A DNA stretch of 64,000 bases from Cephalotrichum gorgonifer (taxonomy: Eukaryota; Ascomycota; Sordariomycetes; Microascales; Microascaceae), in the NCBI GenBank assembly GCA_900312665.1, contig ONZQ02000007.1, forward strand, positions 1,308,308 through 1,372,307. Reading direction: 5' to 3'. Shown here one piece after another: positions 1 to 11,647 of the stretch; the first letter of the stretch is position 1; every line of letters begins with the position of its first letter. A model generated the notes under the pieces. It made no database searches and had not been told where the DNA came from. It saw only the letters and a list, made by a program, of their open reading frames with translations. A program made the position numbers and the translations under genes.

Positions 1-1768
1 GAATGTCGTGGAGATGATTTTGATGTTTGTATAGTTCCATGGTCAGCTCTACCGCGTCGCAGGTGAAGGCGCGCCACAATCTGTGCGCCGCCGACCCGCG
101 CTCCTTGAAGGAGTAGCACGCTATCCGGCTGTAGAAGAAAGCGAGAGATTGAAAAAGGCCCCACTCCCTCTCGTGCAAATGGCGGACCTCGCCTTCTAGC
201 AGGCCGCGGCTTCCATACAGCAAGAGGCATAATGCATTTGCATCCTCGGTAGGAGCGGCACTCATAATCATCGAAAAGGCCTGTATCCTTTCGTCGATGG
301 GTAGTTCTGATGTACCGGGCCGTAACGAAGGCAGTACAAGCTGCATAGCATCTAGGCTTTGGGTAAGAGCGAACTGTAATACTATCAGTGAGAGAAAGTT
401 CTCCCGTTCCGTATCACGCCATTCAGCCACAATCTCCTTGTAGGCATTCCTTGCGAGGAGGAATTGGTGGAGGCCTTCTAATTTTTTGATGTTATCTCGC
501 TTGGAAAGAGCTGTCCAAAGAGGACGGGTGGAATACTTGTTGAAGTCGAGAAGCTCTTCAAAGCCAAGACCACAGTTACCTAGAAATGTCATCATATCAT
601 TACTACCGGAATTGGCAGCCGCCTGATGATATCTGGTAAGCAGTTGCCTAATGAAGGAAGAGGGGATCTCGTAAGGGGGAAGGAGTGAGGGAGGTGGCAT
701 ACGTAAAGCAATGAGTCACCTGATGGAAGCCGGTCAAAGGGTGATGCCCGCTTGCTATCGAATAGACCCCGTAATCCATCTAGGTCGCCCGCATACGCGA
801 ACTTGAAGGCTGCCGAGTCCCTCGGCACGATCGAATACCCCCTTAGTGTAAAGTCGAATCCAGAATAAGATTTCGATACTAGCACGTCCCAGACCTTGCG
901 TGTGAGCCAGGTGGGGGGTCTCAACTGAATGCAATGCGCTGCGGAGACAAATCAGGACAGGACTCTTAACATGTGTGACCCAATGGGTGATAAGTTGAGT
1001 TCCTGAGAAATCATACCAGATTTGGCGCCGGAGCCTTGAGGCTGGCAGGAAGATTGGATCGCAAAGTTTCCGAAAATGGATGGGGTGATCCGCTTGCGAG
1101 GAAACCACGGCTTCCGCAGTTCCTCCTGCCATACCGAGTTGCATAGTATAGCTGAAGAAGGCTTCGATGGCCGAGGCCTCGTATTTTGCTCCTGCGTCTC
1201 TGGAGGGATATTCCGTTCCTCGAGCATATTAGCAAGTAGCACCGGCTGGCGTTTCACTAGCGTCCTGTACCGTATTAGTCCAGATACTAAAACCAACTGG
1301 TAGTATGACCACAGGCACTCACACCAGGTAGTACTGTTGTGCCAAGCCAAGTATCGTCACTACCCATCGCAGGCGGTTCTCGTAGTCGGCCAACAGGTCC
1401 TTCCTCAGGGCGATTTTGACCTTGGCGGCGCCGCGCCGTGCCTTCCCCGCAGAGTTCACCTGTGCGGTCAGGTCATCGGTGATAGCGGAGACCTCGTCCA
1501 GGGCACGGCGGCAGAAGTCGACGGCTTGTTTCGCGGATGGGTCGCTGTGCGTTGTGTGGTCTGGTAGAGCAAGACTGGTGGTGTCCGCCTCGAGCTGCTC
1601 GAGAAGCGGGCTGATCATGCCTATTTCATCGACAAGAGCCGTGATTGTCTGTGGCGCTCCCTTCACCTGGGCCCATACTCTCTTTAGAGTGAAGGCTCCC
1701 GTCCCGAGCCTGGCGGCTACCTCAACCACCGTCAGACCACTTGCGACGATGCCTAGAATCTCAGCCAT
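1..1768 (-). CDS. Ankyrin-type protein with fungal STAND N-terminal domain (3' end outside window)
   Basis: Four exons fit in phase: 1768-1323, 1264-1017, 938-703 and 622 to the window edge, with introns of 58, 78 and 80 nt. The first exon begins MAEILGIVASGLTVVEVAAR, the hydrophobic helix typical of the N-terminal domain of fungal STAND/NLR-like proteins (PigL_N or Helo-like family). It is followed by a helical region with a long spacing helix. Exon 3 contains SAAFKFAYAGDLDGLRGLF and then a GDSLLYAAANSGSND stretch across the last splice, which looks like the start of degenerate ankyrin repeats. I chose the ATG at 1768 over the in-frame ATG 7 codons upstream because family members start with MAE. 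No NACHT or NB-ARC nucleotide-binding motif is visible in the part present. Function is inferred only at family level: such proteins often act in non-self recognition or fungal innate immunity. The remaining C-terminal part lies beyond base 1. Confidence 0.72.
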
Positions 1769-2562
1769 GGCAGACAAAACGAGCAACAAAGAAACACGAC
1801 AAATTTCTACAAAGAGCGGTACAAGTCCCGGTATTTCATTGTCTAGATTCGCCCCGACAAAGGGACTCTGCCATGACAGCGGAGACGGGGAGATAAATGA
1901 GAGGATGCAACCTCCATCTGGCTATCTTCTCGTAACTTACAGCCAACACTAACACGGGGTGTAGAAGCGAAGCCGGGGGCAGTGTTACCACGAAGTGCCT
2001 GCATTGACCTATTTGACTGGCCACGACGGGTGGTTCTCGCCACAGCGGCGGCCCACGCTGCGGCCGCCCAGACATAACAGGCGCCTAAGTGGAAAAAAGG
2101 TACGACTGACCCATGGCGGCAGGGGCCTTCGGCCAGGCTTTACCTCCGGAGTTTCATGACTCTCCTTCCATTTGGAAGGCACAGTAATTTTTTTTACTTC
2201 TTACCCTGAGGTGCATCCTTCGAGCGGCGCGGTTGATTTAGAGGGCATTTTAGTATTTATGTATTAGTGACAGTCGATGCTGTGAGGTCGATTGTGGATC
2301 CTGGTCTTACAAATGTCAACGCCTTACCTAACCTTGCCGCTAGCGCTACCATACACTGGCACGTGGCAGCTGAGTGCAGGCGGCCCATACTGCAGCGTAA
2401 AGTGCATCTTGGCCTCTATCACAAGCAAGCTAAGCTGTTGGAGACACGTAGAACCCATGACGCACGACATCCACACTCCACGACATAGCTCTTTAACACA
2501 ACCTCAACACCCCCCAGCCTCCGTCCGCGGCCACCCACCCGCGCCGAAAACCCACCATCATC
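1769..2562. other. Intergenic, shared divergent promoter region
   Basis: No coding frame here looks real. The region separates two divergently transcribed genes, the ankyrin-type gene to the left and USE1 to the right, so it should hold both promoters. The last 60 bases before the USE1 ATG are rich in C and A, as is common in fungal 5' leaders. I see no recognisable transposon or RNA gene. Confidence 0.6.
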
Positions 2563-3735
2563 ATGGCGCGAATATCAACAGACCAGATGGCGAGCCCCAC
2601 GGACCAGCACAACGCCGAGCTAACGTCTCTCATCGACCGCCTCCAAAAGTCCATCCTACATGTCAGGGCGGACCGCGAGAGGTGGCTGCGCACCAGCGCC
2701 CTCGAGCGCGCGAAGGAAGAACATGTAAATATACCTCGACGACTCCCCCTTACCGCCATATCAGAGTCGCAAGACCTGGTTGCTAACGGGGAAAACCCAC
2801 AGAACCTAGCCTATGCGCGATCGGTGCTCACGAAGCTGGAGCGGGAGTCGATGGCGCTGAAGGCGCACACCCTGAGACAGGAGGTGCAGAGCGACTTGAA
2901 CAAGAAGAGGGAGGACCTGGAGGTTCTGATGGACAGGCTGCAGGACCTAGGCAAGGTACGTCGCGCTAGCTCGCATCCCCGCCGCCCGCGGGCAATTTGC
3001 TAACGAGAAAGCTTGTAGATGGGGGCGTTACAGGATGATGTTGAAGAGGATACCGATTCACAGGACGAAGATATACTGGGCGAGATCATACCCACGCCAA
3101 GCGAAAGCATGGAATCAACGTCCGCGGACCACTCCGTTGACCCGTGGGAGCAAGAACAAGAACCAGAGCATCTTCCCGAACCGGATCTTCCCGAACCACA
3201 ACCAGCGGCGGAAGAGAAGCCCACACCTGCACCCGCCCGTGAACCCTCCCCCACACAAGCCGCTACCACCACCTCGCCCGCAGACACACCAATACCCACC
3301 CCGCCACCAACATCAACCAGCCAAAGCCTCCGACCCCGCCGCCAACCCTCCCAGTCCGCCCGCGCCACCCTCCTCTCCCGCAGCACCTCATCGCAGCACG
3401 CGCACTCGGCCACGGCCGAGGCCCTCCTCGACCGCCAGCGCGCGGAGCAGGACACCCTCGTCGAGGGCATCCTCGGCTACGCCTCGGCGCTCAAGGACTC
3501 GTCGCAGCGCTTCAACGAGTCGCTGGAGAAGGACCGCGTGGCGCTGGAGAGGGCCGCGGACTCCATGGACCGCGCGGGCACGGGGATGGAGAGCGCCAAG
3601 AGGGGCATGGGCGTCCTGACGAGGATGACGGAGGGGAAGGGCTGGTGGGGGAGGATGCTGCTCTTCGCGTGGGTCTACGGGCTCATGCTTGGGCTGGTGC
3701 TTTTGGTGTTTGTGGTGCCGAAGCTGAGGTTTTAA
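2563..3735 (+). CDS. USE1: Use1-type SNARE of the ER
   Basis: Three exons join in phase 0: 2563-2724, 2803-2955 and 3019-3735, giving 343 residues. The N-terminal third is helical. The middle (about residues 106-200) is acidic, then proline-rich, and probably disordered. The C-terminal part has a SNARE-like heptad segment (LVEGILGYASALKDSSQRF and following), then MTEGKGWWGRM. The protein ends in a single hydrophobic tail anchor closing with PKLRF. That order (helical N-terminus, SNARE motif, tail anchor ending PKLR/PKLK) is characteristic of Use1/p31, the Q-SNARE that works with Ufe1, Sec20, Sec22 and the Dsl1 tether in Golgi-to-ER COPI vesicle fusion. The protein is expected to sit in the ER membrane with its bulk in the cytosol. 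Identification rests on recognising the family C-terminus. Confidence 0.85.
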
Positions 3736-4599
3736 GCCTTGGCCGAAATAATGGAATAAAGGGGTGGGCGGGGGGATCAAGGCATTGGAAGATGAAAGGA
3801 AGGGGGAAGGGGGAAGGGGCAAAACGCGGCATCAATTCGACTCCCTCATCGTCCACAACCAACATGACCATCCACTTCTGACCCGCATTCTCCCCATCCC
3901 CAGTACGGGATGCCCCCCTAGTTTGACACGATATATCACGCACGACCTTCACATTCGGTTCTCACAGCGGAAAAAGGGCATATGAGCGAAGGAGAAAATA
4001 CAACGGAATGTTTTTTTTTTGGTGGAGTATGTTCATTCGCGGTTCTAGGGAACGAAAGAAGAGAGAAGAACAAAAACGAAAAACAAACCTATTTACAACA
4101 AGAGATCCCTAAAGCTGTTTTAGGAATCCAACTGTGGTGTAAACAAATCCCACACGTTCGTTCCTTCCCTCTCCCCCCTCTCCCCTCCAAAAAATCGACC
4201 TGAAACCAAGATTCAAAGTCTCCGCGACTCCATTTTTCAGTCATTACATTTGCGCGCAAGCATTAGCTAGATTCCCCTAACAAAATGAAGAAGAAGAAAA
4301 AAGATAACAATGAAATATCCCGGCCCGCCCTCGTCCACATCGGGCATCCTGACCAGCAGAAACTGAACTGAAAAAAAAAATCTCAAGATGGTGTGGGGAT
4401 CTCCTGTCAGCCGTGGACAACCAGGATCTTGTCGGAGGGGAAGAGACCAGTTCTGAGTACGCGACCCAGTCTCTTTCTCTGGCATCCATCAACTAGCGAA
4501 AAGTCGCCCAGCGAAATTCAACAAGGGGAAGAAAGTCAAATCAAAATCAAACGCGCCGTCCTAGCTGCGGCTGCATCGTCGAGCGGGGTGACTCTATGT
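3736..4599. other. Convergent intergenic region with 3' UTRs
   Basis: This lies between the 3' ends of USE1 (plus) and the BRCT/AT-hook gene (minus). It contains A/T-rich patches and short homopolymers (a T run at 4011-4020 and an A run near 4371-4380), consistent with 3' UTR and polyadenylation signals on both strands. No gene is supported. Confidence 0.5.
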
Positions 4600-7500
4600 T
4601 CAAGACCCTTGCTCGTCCCCGAACATGTCCTAAGTCCCCGCGTTCTCCTTGTCGATCTTGTTGAGATACTCCTCAAAGCTCTCGCCAACAGCCTTTTCCA
4701 GGCCCGTCGAATCGTCCTACTTGAAGTCGAGGGCAGGGGCATCGATGTCGTCAAAGGTCATATCAGGATCGTTCCACCGAGGAACGGCAGGGCCGAAGAC
4801 ATCGCCATCCTGGTTGAACATGCTGCCCTCGTGGACGCCGTACTCTGCCTGCTAGGCGGGGAAGTCCGTAGGGGGACTAGGGCCCCGGGGGGGCATGGGA
4901 ACCGCGAGCATGACGTCTAGATTGGGACCCTGAGCCTGGGGGGTAGTAGGGTTGGCGCCGCGCCCCCAAACCGGGGCTTGAGTGGCCTGATTATCTATGT
5001 CGTCCTGCGAAGGCCTAATGGCGTCGGCGACGACGGTGGTCTCCTTGTTGCTGGCCCTCTGGACCTTGTCGTTGCGGGGGCCATCGCGCCCATGCAGCAA
5101 GAGCTGCCCGTTCGGGTCATCCAGCAGGTACTCTTCCCAGCGCGAGAGCTTTTGACCCGGCTTCCTAACCGGAGCCGGCATGCCCGAGTACATCCTGTTT
5201 GCGTGGAGCGTGTCGACAGTCGAGGGGCGTTTTGGGCCGATTGTGGTCGCGTCCTGTCCTCCACCGCCATAATTATGCGGCTCGGTGCCATAGATGCCGC
5301 CGGTCCCTGGGCGATGGCCCTTCTCGATCTCTGAGGCCTGACCTTTCGTCATTTTCTGGTTAGAGTCTCTTGACTGACGGTTTCTCTGTTTCGGAGATGG
5401 AGTTTGGACTGGCATGCTGATGTTTCGTCGAAGTCGCTCGACGAGGGAACGAGGCAACGGGGTATTCATATTGCCCTCACTCCCATCCTCTAGCTGAGCC
5501 ACCTCCGTGGTTTCGTCCTTCTGGTTTCCCGTCATGGTGTGGGGGCGCCTCGGGACTGGAGTAGTCGGACTGGAGCCGGATGCGTCGTTGGAGGCTCTGC
5601 CGTGTTTCATCTGCTGGAGCTTGTCTACAGCATCCTCCCCTTTTCCCATGATAAAGGAGGAACTGGTCTGCTCCTCGAGCTCGCAGACGTGGCCAGGAAC
5701 AGGAAGGTTCACAACTGGCAAGCCAAGCCCCAGTCCATGGAAAGTCGCGCCGCTTCTGGTGGCAGGAGGCCGTCCAGTCACGGGGGTGTTCCCAACAGCC
5801 ATGGGTCCTTGGCCTGAAGCGCCGAAAGACATTCCATATGGAGCGTAGTGGCTAGGTGTCTGGTTTCTTGCGTGCGGGGGTCTGCTATAGAGCATGTAAT
5901 CCTCGGATTGGGAAGCCAAGTCTGGATTGGAGTTCCAGACTCCCATGGGAGCTCCATCTCCTAGGTTGTGGGCTACGGGAGGAAACCCGGGCACAGAAAG
6001 AGTCCCGCTCACCATGGGGTACTGGCCATATGCAAATGCGCTTGCAGCTGCCATGGGGAATCTGGTCCCAGTGTAGTTGGAAGGTTGGACACTAGGGAGA
6101 GGAAGCTGGCGCTGCTCAGCAGGAACTTGAAAGCCATACTGCTGAGTATCTGAGAATGCAGCAGTAGTGCTTCCTGCGGCAGCAGTAGTACTAGGTGGGA
6201 CTCCATAACGACATGAGACCTGAGGGAGTGGCGCTGCGGCTTGTCCATACCCCATACCCTGTGCGAGCGCGGCCCTAGGGACGCGGTCAGGCATTATCTG
6301 CTGCGGGTTAGGATTGCCCGCGAGCGCAAGGAAAACATCCCGAACAGGAGGAACCTGGCGGCCATAGGTGAGCCCCAATACAGCGCCACTTCCGGGACCG
6401 TGTGTGGTCTGGGATGCGGATCCCCGAGCATTAGCATCGCTGAGCATCTTTACCATGGCATCAACCTCAACCTGCTCGGAATCGGTCATAGTCTGCGAGC
6501 TGGCGTTACTGGCGTTGCTGATGCTCTTCTGGTCCATGACAGGAGCCGTGCTGGATGTGATAGGGGCATTCGAGGCTCCTTGAGTGCTTGCCGTATGGCC
6601 GCCAATATTCTCGTTCCCGTCATTGGTCCCAGGAACGGACTCGTCAACACCCTCGGACGGAGCCTGTGGGCCTACCGAAGCCTTTTTCTTCGGAGTAGTG
6701 TTGTCCTTGGTGGTAACATCATCTTGAGGGGTGGTTTCTCGAGATGATGAATCCCCCGAAGTTGAAGCACTCTTCCTCTTCTTGGGAGCCTTGTCCTTGA
6801 TAGAGTCCTTCTTCTTGGCAGAGGTCTCCGCCTTGGCAGGAGTCTTCTTCTTGGCAGGGCTCTTCACCTTTGCGTTTGTCTTCCGCTTTGAAGGCTTCTT
6901 GGCAGGCGGCTCTTCAGCGGCGCTCTCCCCACTGGAAGCGTTTTCACCATCATCCGGGGTATCCTCGCGCAGAGGGCGCTTACGGGGACGACCCTTTTTC
7001 TTTACCGGTGTCTCAACAGCCGTCTCAATCGATGGGATCGGGTCCTCATCGGGGCTGGGACTAGCCGCGATGGCAATGGCGTCCATGGCAGTATTGCCTT
7101 TTTTCTTTCGGCCGGGCATGGTGTCTTTGTTGTGATCAGTTAGAGATCTGGTTGGATTTCAGTCTTTCAGAATTGGAGAATGGAGAAGACTGACTGACCT
7201 TTTGACTCGGGAGTCTCACCAATATCAATGAACTCGAGAAGATCTTCTCCAATAGGCTTCCCGCCAGTCTAGTGGCAGTTAACGTCAGTTCACCAACTAT
7301 ATTCCCTACAAACAAGCAAACTAGGAGTTGAACGAGGCCCATCCATCCCGTACTCTGTGGACGAACTATAATTCGATGGATTCTAGCATTTAAACAACCT
7401 GCCTTTTTACAAGGGAGGAAAAGAAAGGGGAAAGAAAACGCGAACTTACCGGGGGCATATACTGAAAGAACTCCTTTCCAATGGTGCCAGCTCTGAGTCT

Positions 7501-8676
7501 CCTGTCACTCCACTCCACGCCTGTCTTCTTCCTGAAGAAGGAGACGAATAGCCGAAGGTGCTGCTCCTTGAGTCCAGAGCACGTCGTCGGGCGGTAGTAG
7601 CCTGGGCTGTTGTCTCTCTTCTTCTTCCAGAACTTGGCTGCGAACCAGTACAGGTGCGGCTTTGCGTTTGATTCAAAGACCTGTGGAAGAAAAAAATGAT
7701 CGAGTGTGAGGATGTGTGCGTGAGTGAATTGTAGGTGAACGAAGGGAAAGAACAACAAATACGCGAGGTATCAAGATGAGGAAGGCACGGAAAGGTGGGT
7801 GGGAGACTACCTTGAACTAGGGCTATGACGTGTTCGGAGCAAAGAAGTGAAGGCAAGGCAGGAAGGCGCGACCCCTTCTGGAGCGAGTGTTATGAGCCAG
7901 TTTCCTTTTCCATGGTAGTTTCCAGGGTGACTTGGCTGGTTCTAGGAAGGGGGTGTGGGGGGCTAGTACGGGGGACGAGGGAAAGGGGGCAGTAGGCATA
8001 GAAACGAGGGGGAATCAGAGGGACACTTACGTATAGAATGTACTTCTGCCCGACATTTCCAGTCTCCTTGTCGTCCCTCGTGAGGGTGATCTCATACGGG
8101 AAACATGTCCCATCCCGATATATATGGAACAGATCTTGGAAACTTTCAGTACCGTTCCATCATCTCGACAGCAACCTCACTCGACCCCTGAAGATAAGAG
8201 TACTCACTCGTATTCACAAATCTCCCCTCCGCCAGGTTCCCCTTCTCAATCCTTGCTACGCGCCTCTCTTCCTCCCTCTCCGCCTCGACGACTGCCCGGA
8301 GGTTATACTCCTTCTCTTTCTGTTTCTTGTTCGTTTGGCAGGAGAGATCGAACCAGTCGATGTCGACAAGGTGCACCTTCTTGTACAGGGTAAGTGCGCT
8401 CTTGACTTCTTTGGAGTTAGCTCTTTCTCCCACCCCAGCTTGACTTTAGGGTGGGGGAAAAAAAAAGGGGGGGGGGGTTAAGATCGACTCGCCTCGAGAT
8501 CCCCGCTGCCCTAGAAGGTCCCTTGTACAGACTATATGCGTCACCGTCTCGTCCAGGTCGCGGGAGAAGGTGCCCTTTCGGAGCTGAATCCACTTTTCGA
8601 GGTTTTCCTCCGTGAACTGGCCCGGGATGGGACCCGCGGTTGCGAAGACCAAGTTCTTGAAGATTGCTCTTACCAT
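4600..8676 (-). CDS. BRCT-domain protein with AT-hook and low-complexity tail; three in-frame TAG codons near the C-terminus
   Basis: Six exons keep phase: 8676-8493, 8408-8208, 8134-8031, 7680-7450, 7268-7199 and 7124-4600. Residues about 1-100 form a BRCT domain (IFKNLVFATAGPIPGQFTEE ... HIVCT ... VHLVDIDWFDLS). A conserved module around residues 130-285 follows (ITLTRDDKETGNVGQKY, ESNAKPHLYWFAAKFWKKK, FFRKKTGVEW, TGGKPIGEDLLEF). The sixth exon adds lysine-rich basic stretches and an AT-hook (KKKGRPRKRPL, about residues 305-315), then a long Ser/Pro/Gln-rich region. The annotated frame reaches TAG at codon 1021 (4854-4852). The same frame then continues with TAGs at 4719-4717 and 4632-4630 until TGA at 4602-4600, giving 1104 codons. 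The stretch between the TAGs is protein-like and acidic (PRWNDPDMTFDDIDAPALDF). Intron 1 has a GC donor. A chromatin or DNA-repair role is inferred from BRCT plus AT-hook; the exact function is unknown. Confidence 0.78.
4630..4854 (-). other. Three in-frame TAG codons (candidate edited or read-through stops)
   Basis: In the frame of the BRCT/AT-hook gene, TAG occurs at 4854-4852, 4719-4717 and 4632-4630, spaced 45 and 29 codons apart. No TAA or TGA interrupts this frame until TGA at 4602-4600. The intervening peptides are strongly biased to D, E, N and aromatic residues, unlike random 3' UTR translation. If each UAG is converted to UGG, the protein gains 84 residues with three extra tryptophans. 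If not, it ends after 1020 residues. This is inference from reading frame only. Confidence 0.6.
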
Positions 8677-9267
8677 CGTGAGATTCTGTACAGGTCGTGT
8701 CACGGTTTACCTATGAACCTCTTCTGAAAGCAACACAGGAGACTTGGTAGGTGGGATTGGTGATGAGAATTGGAATGGCTACGGAACGATATGTTTGATT
8801 CATAACAGGTGGAGGAATGGGCTAGAGTGGTGAGAGCTGATGGTGGAGGGCAAGGCGTGATGGGAGGTTTGTAAAGGGAAACGGCAATGTTTAAGGCGTG
8901 GAAGGGGGACAGGATGAGGGGGAGACTTCTGCTTGGATGCAGAACATCACGCGATGCCTCAGTCCTGAGCATCGCGACTTCACCAATTCTGTAGCGCAGG
9001 GTTAGGAAAGGACTTACTCGAACAGTTCGGGTAGGCACTACTCCTCACAGAGTTGGAGGAGCGGTCGACTGAATCTAGGTAGGCTCTCGCGCGGGAGGCA
9101 CCTCGCTACTCGTGCCTCGTTCTGTATTAGGAGGAAGACGACACGAGATCGAATAGCAAATAGCAAGACATGACTAGGGAAAAATAAGACAGTATGATGT
9201 TGACATCACATTGCAATATCATTCAAACGCTCTCTTCAACCTTCTACATGCAGTCCCTTCGACATAT
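8677..9267. other. Intergenic between the BRCT gene start and the TRP1 3' end
   Basis: Both flanking genes are on the minus strand. The part next to 8677 should hold the BRCT gene promoter and leader, and the part next to 9267 the TRP1 3' UTR. No coding frame with family resemblance is present. Confidence 0.5.
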
Positions 9268-11647
9268 CTACCTAAATGACTTCCCAGCCTTCACGAAGCC
9301 ACGAATCCTATCGAGATCTTGCTTCCCATCCACCTCCACCCCGCTGCTCACATCAACCCCAATAACCCGGTCCGCAAACTCCCCCAGCGCCCCCACGGCC
9401 TCCAACACATTCTCCGGGTTTAACCCACCCGCGAGGAGAACGCGTAGTCCAGAGTCCTTCTCTAGCGTCGCCTTCACGCCAGACACGTCCAGAAGCTTCC
9501 CCGAGCCGGAGCCGGAGTCGAGGAGCGGAGCGGTGTGGTAGCCCCTCGCGCCAACCCCGACCTGACCAGGCTTGAAGCAGCGGATGACAGGCACGGGGAT
9601 CTGCCGCGCCCACTCGATCGGTTCGTTTCCATGGAGCTGGACGACGTCGACGTTGTACACCCTCTGCTTCTCGAGGACCTCGGCGAGGGGCTGGTTCTGG
9701 AAGATGCCGACTAGCTTGGGCCCCGAGTTCGTGAGCCGTCTAATGGCACCCTCGAAGAAGTCCGCCGCTACGAGTTTCGTCTCTTGGGACTCTGGCGACG
9801 CGGTGGTAGCAGTCCTGTCGGACCTGAAGGAGTGGACCGCCTCTGATATCTCGAGGCACGTCTCGTGCGATATGCACCGCTTCGCGCCGGGGACGAGACA
9901 CACTCCCACCATATCCGCTCCAGCTTCGATCGCAGCCTTGGCGGCCTCGGCGCTCCGCGTACCGCAGATCTTGACTAGAAGAGGTGCTGCCTTCGCAGGC
10001 TGCGGCACCTTATCCGTGCCGGCGCAGAGCTGGTGGATGAACACGCTCGCGTCTGGCGCCCTCATGATGGCCTCGCCGACTAGTATGGCGTTGACTCCGT
10101 CCTTCTGACACATCTGCACGTCCTTGTAGCTGTTGATGCCGCTGAGCGCGCAGAGCACGGTGGTCTCGGGGACCATGCTCCGCAGCCGCCCTGTCGTGTC
10201 AAGGTCGACCTCGAAGCTTTCTAGGTTCCGGTTGTTGACGCCGATGGCCTTGGAGCCGAGCTTCACGGCGATCTCCATCTCCTGCGCGTTCTGGACCTCG
10301 ACTAGGGGCTCCATTCCGAGTGAGAGGGAGTATTTGTATAGCTTTTCTAGGAGCGGGAGCTCCAGCATCTTGACGATTAGGAGGACGGTGTCCGCGCCGG
10401 CGAGCCTGGCCTCGAGGATCTGGTACTCGTCGAAGATGAACTCCTTCCGGAGGACCGCCGGCCGGTTCGGCATGCCGTCGAGGACCTGGCGCACGGCCCT
10501 CAGGTCGTCGATGCTCCCCTTGAACCAGTGCGGCTCGGTGAGAACAGAGATGACGCTCGCGCCGGCGAGCGCGTACTTCCGAGCCTGGACGGCGGCGTTG
10601 ATGTCGAGCGCGAAGACGCCCTTGGACGGGGAGGCCCGCTTGATCTCCGCCATCAGTGAGAGGTCGAAGGGCGACTGGCGGAGGCGGTCGACGAAGGGCA
10701 CGAGAGGGGGGGCGGCGTTGAGGTCGTAGGCGGCCTGCAAGTCGGCGGGCCTCTTCGAGGGGACCTTCTTCTGTTCGTCGACCGTGACTTTGCTACGCTC
10801 GTAGATCTCCTGCAGGATGTTCTTCTTGGGCCGGATGGGAAGGTCGGTGGTGGCCGAGGGCACGCTCTGCGCCGCGGACTCAGCCTGGGCCTGCAGGCGG
10901 GCGTTCTCGTCCCAGGTGCCTCCCTGGAGCTTTAGGAAGTTGCGGATCATCACGCGGCCGTCGGCGGTGAGGATGCTCTCCGGGTGGAACTGGACGCCCT
11001 CGATGGTGTACTCCTTGTGACGTACGCCCTGGATAACGCCTTGGGAGCCGTCGGGGAGTGCGACCCAGGAGGTGACCTCCAGACACTCGGGGAGGGTGAC
11101 GCGGGTGCCCGCGAGAGAGTGGTACCGGGTGACGGGCAGGCCCTGCACTAGTCCGGCGTACACACCCTTTCCGTCATGGCTTAGGGGAGACGTCTTGCCG
11201 TGGAGGAACTCTCCGGCGGAGCTGACCTCGCCTCCAAAGACGTCAAATATACATTGCCTGGAGAGTTGGTTAGTCTAGGGGTGCTCCCGGCCCATCCTTG
11301 CGAGATTGGTTAGTTAGGGACGAGACATACTGTCCCATGCAGACCCCGAAGATGGGGATCTTTCCAGTGTAGTGCCTTATGGCATCCCGGCTGATACCTG
11401 AGTCGGTGCTCGGATGTCCGGGTCCGGGACTGATGATCAGCTGGGTCGGGTTCTTCGCAATCAGCTCCTCTAGGGTGATCTTGTCATTCCTGAAAACAGT
11501 CACCACGGCCCCTTCGAGGATGAGGTACTGGTAGACGTTCCAGGTGAAGGAGTCGTAGTTGTCTATGAGGATCACATTGGACGCGGTGGGGATCGGCGGC
11601 GAGGGGGCGGGGTGGTGGGGTGAGTGGTCTATGATGCCCTGAGACAT
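9268..11647 (-). CDS. TRP1: Trifunctional tryptophan biosynthesis protein (GATase / IGPS / PRAI)
   Basis: Two exons, 11647-11331 and 11257-9268 (intron 73 nt), encode 768 residues. Residues about 24-235 are the glutamine amidotransferase subunit of anthranilate synthase. It has the nucleophile Cys103 in GVCMGQ, which is split by the intron, and the catalytic His/Glu in VQFHPES. The middle domain is indole-3-glycerol-phosphate synthase (SLMAEIKRASPSKGVFALDI, VLRKEFIFDEYQILEARLAG, AIGVNNRNLESFEVD). The C-terminal domain is phosphoribosylanthranilate isomerase, starting at VKICGTRSAEAAKAAIEAGA and ending GVDVSSGVEVDGKQDL. This three-domain order is the standard fungal trpC/TRP1 arrangement. It carries out the glutamine-dependent first step (with TRP2 elsewhere) and the third and fourth steps of tryptophan synthesis, in the cytosol. 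All key motifs look intact. The stop is TAG, followed by unrelated sequence. Confidence 0.95.

Noticed and set aside
4600..8676. RIP (repeat-induced point mutation) as a full explanation of the TAGs in the BRCT gene
   Set aside because: TGG to TAG is RIP-compatible, but the rest of the gene shows no excess of TpA or loss of frame, as RIP-hit sequence would.
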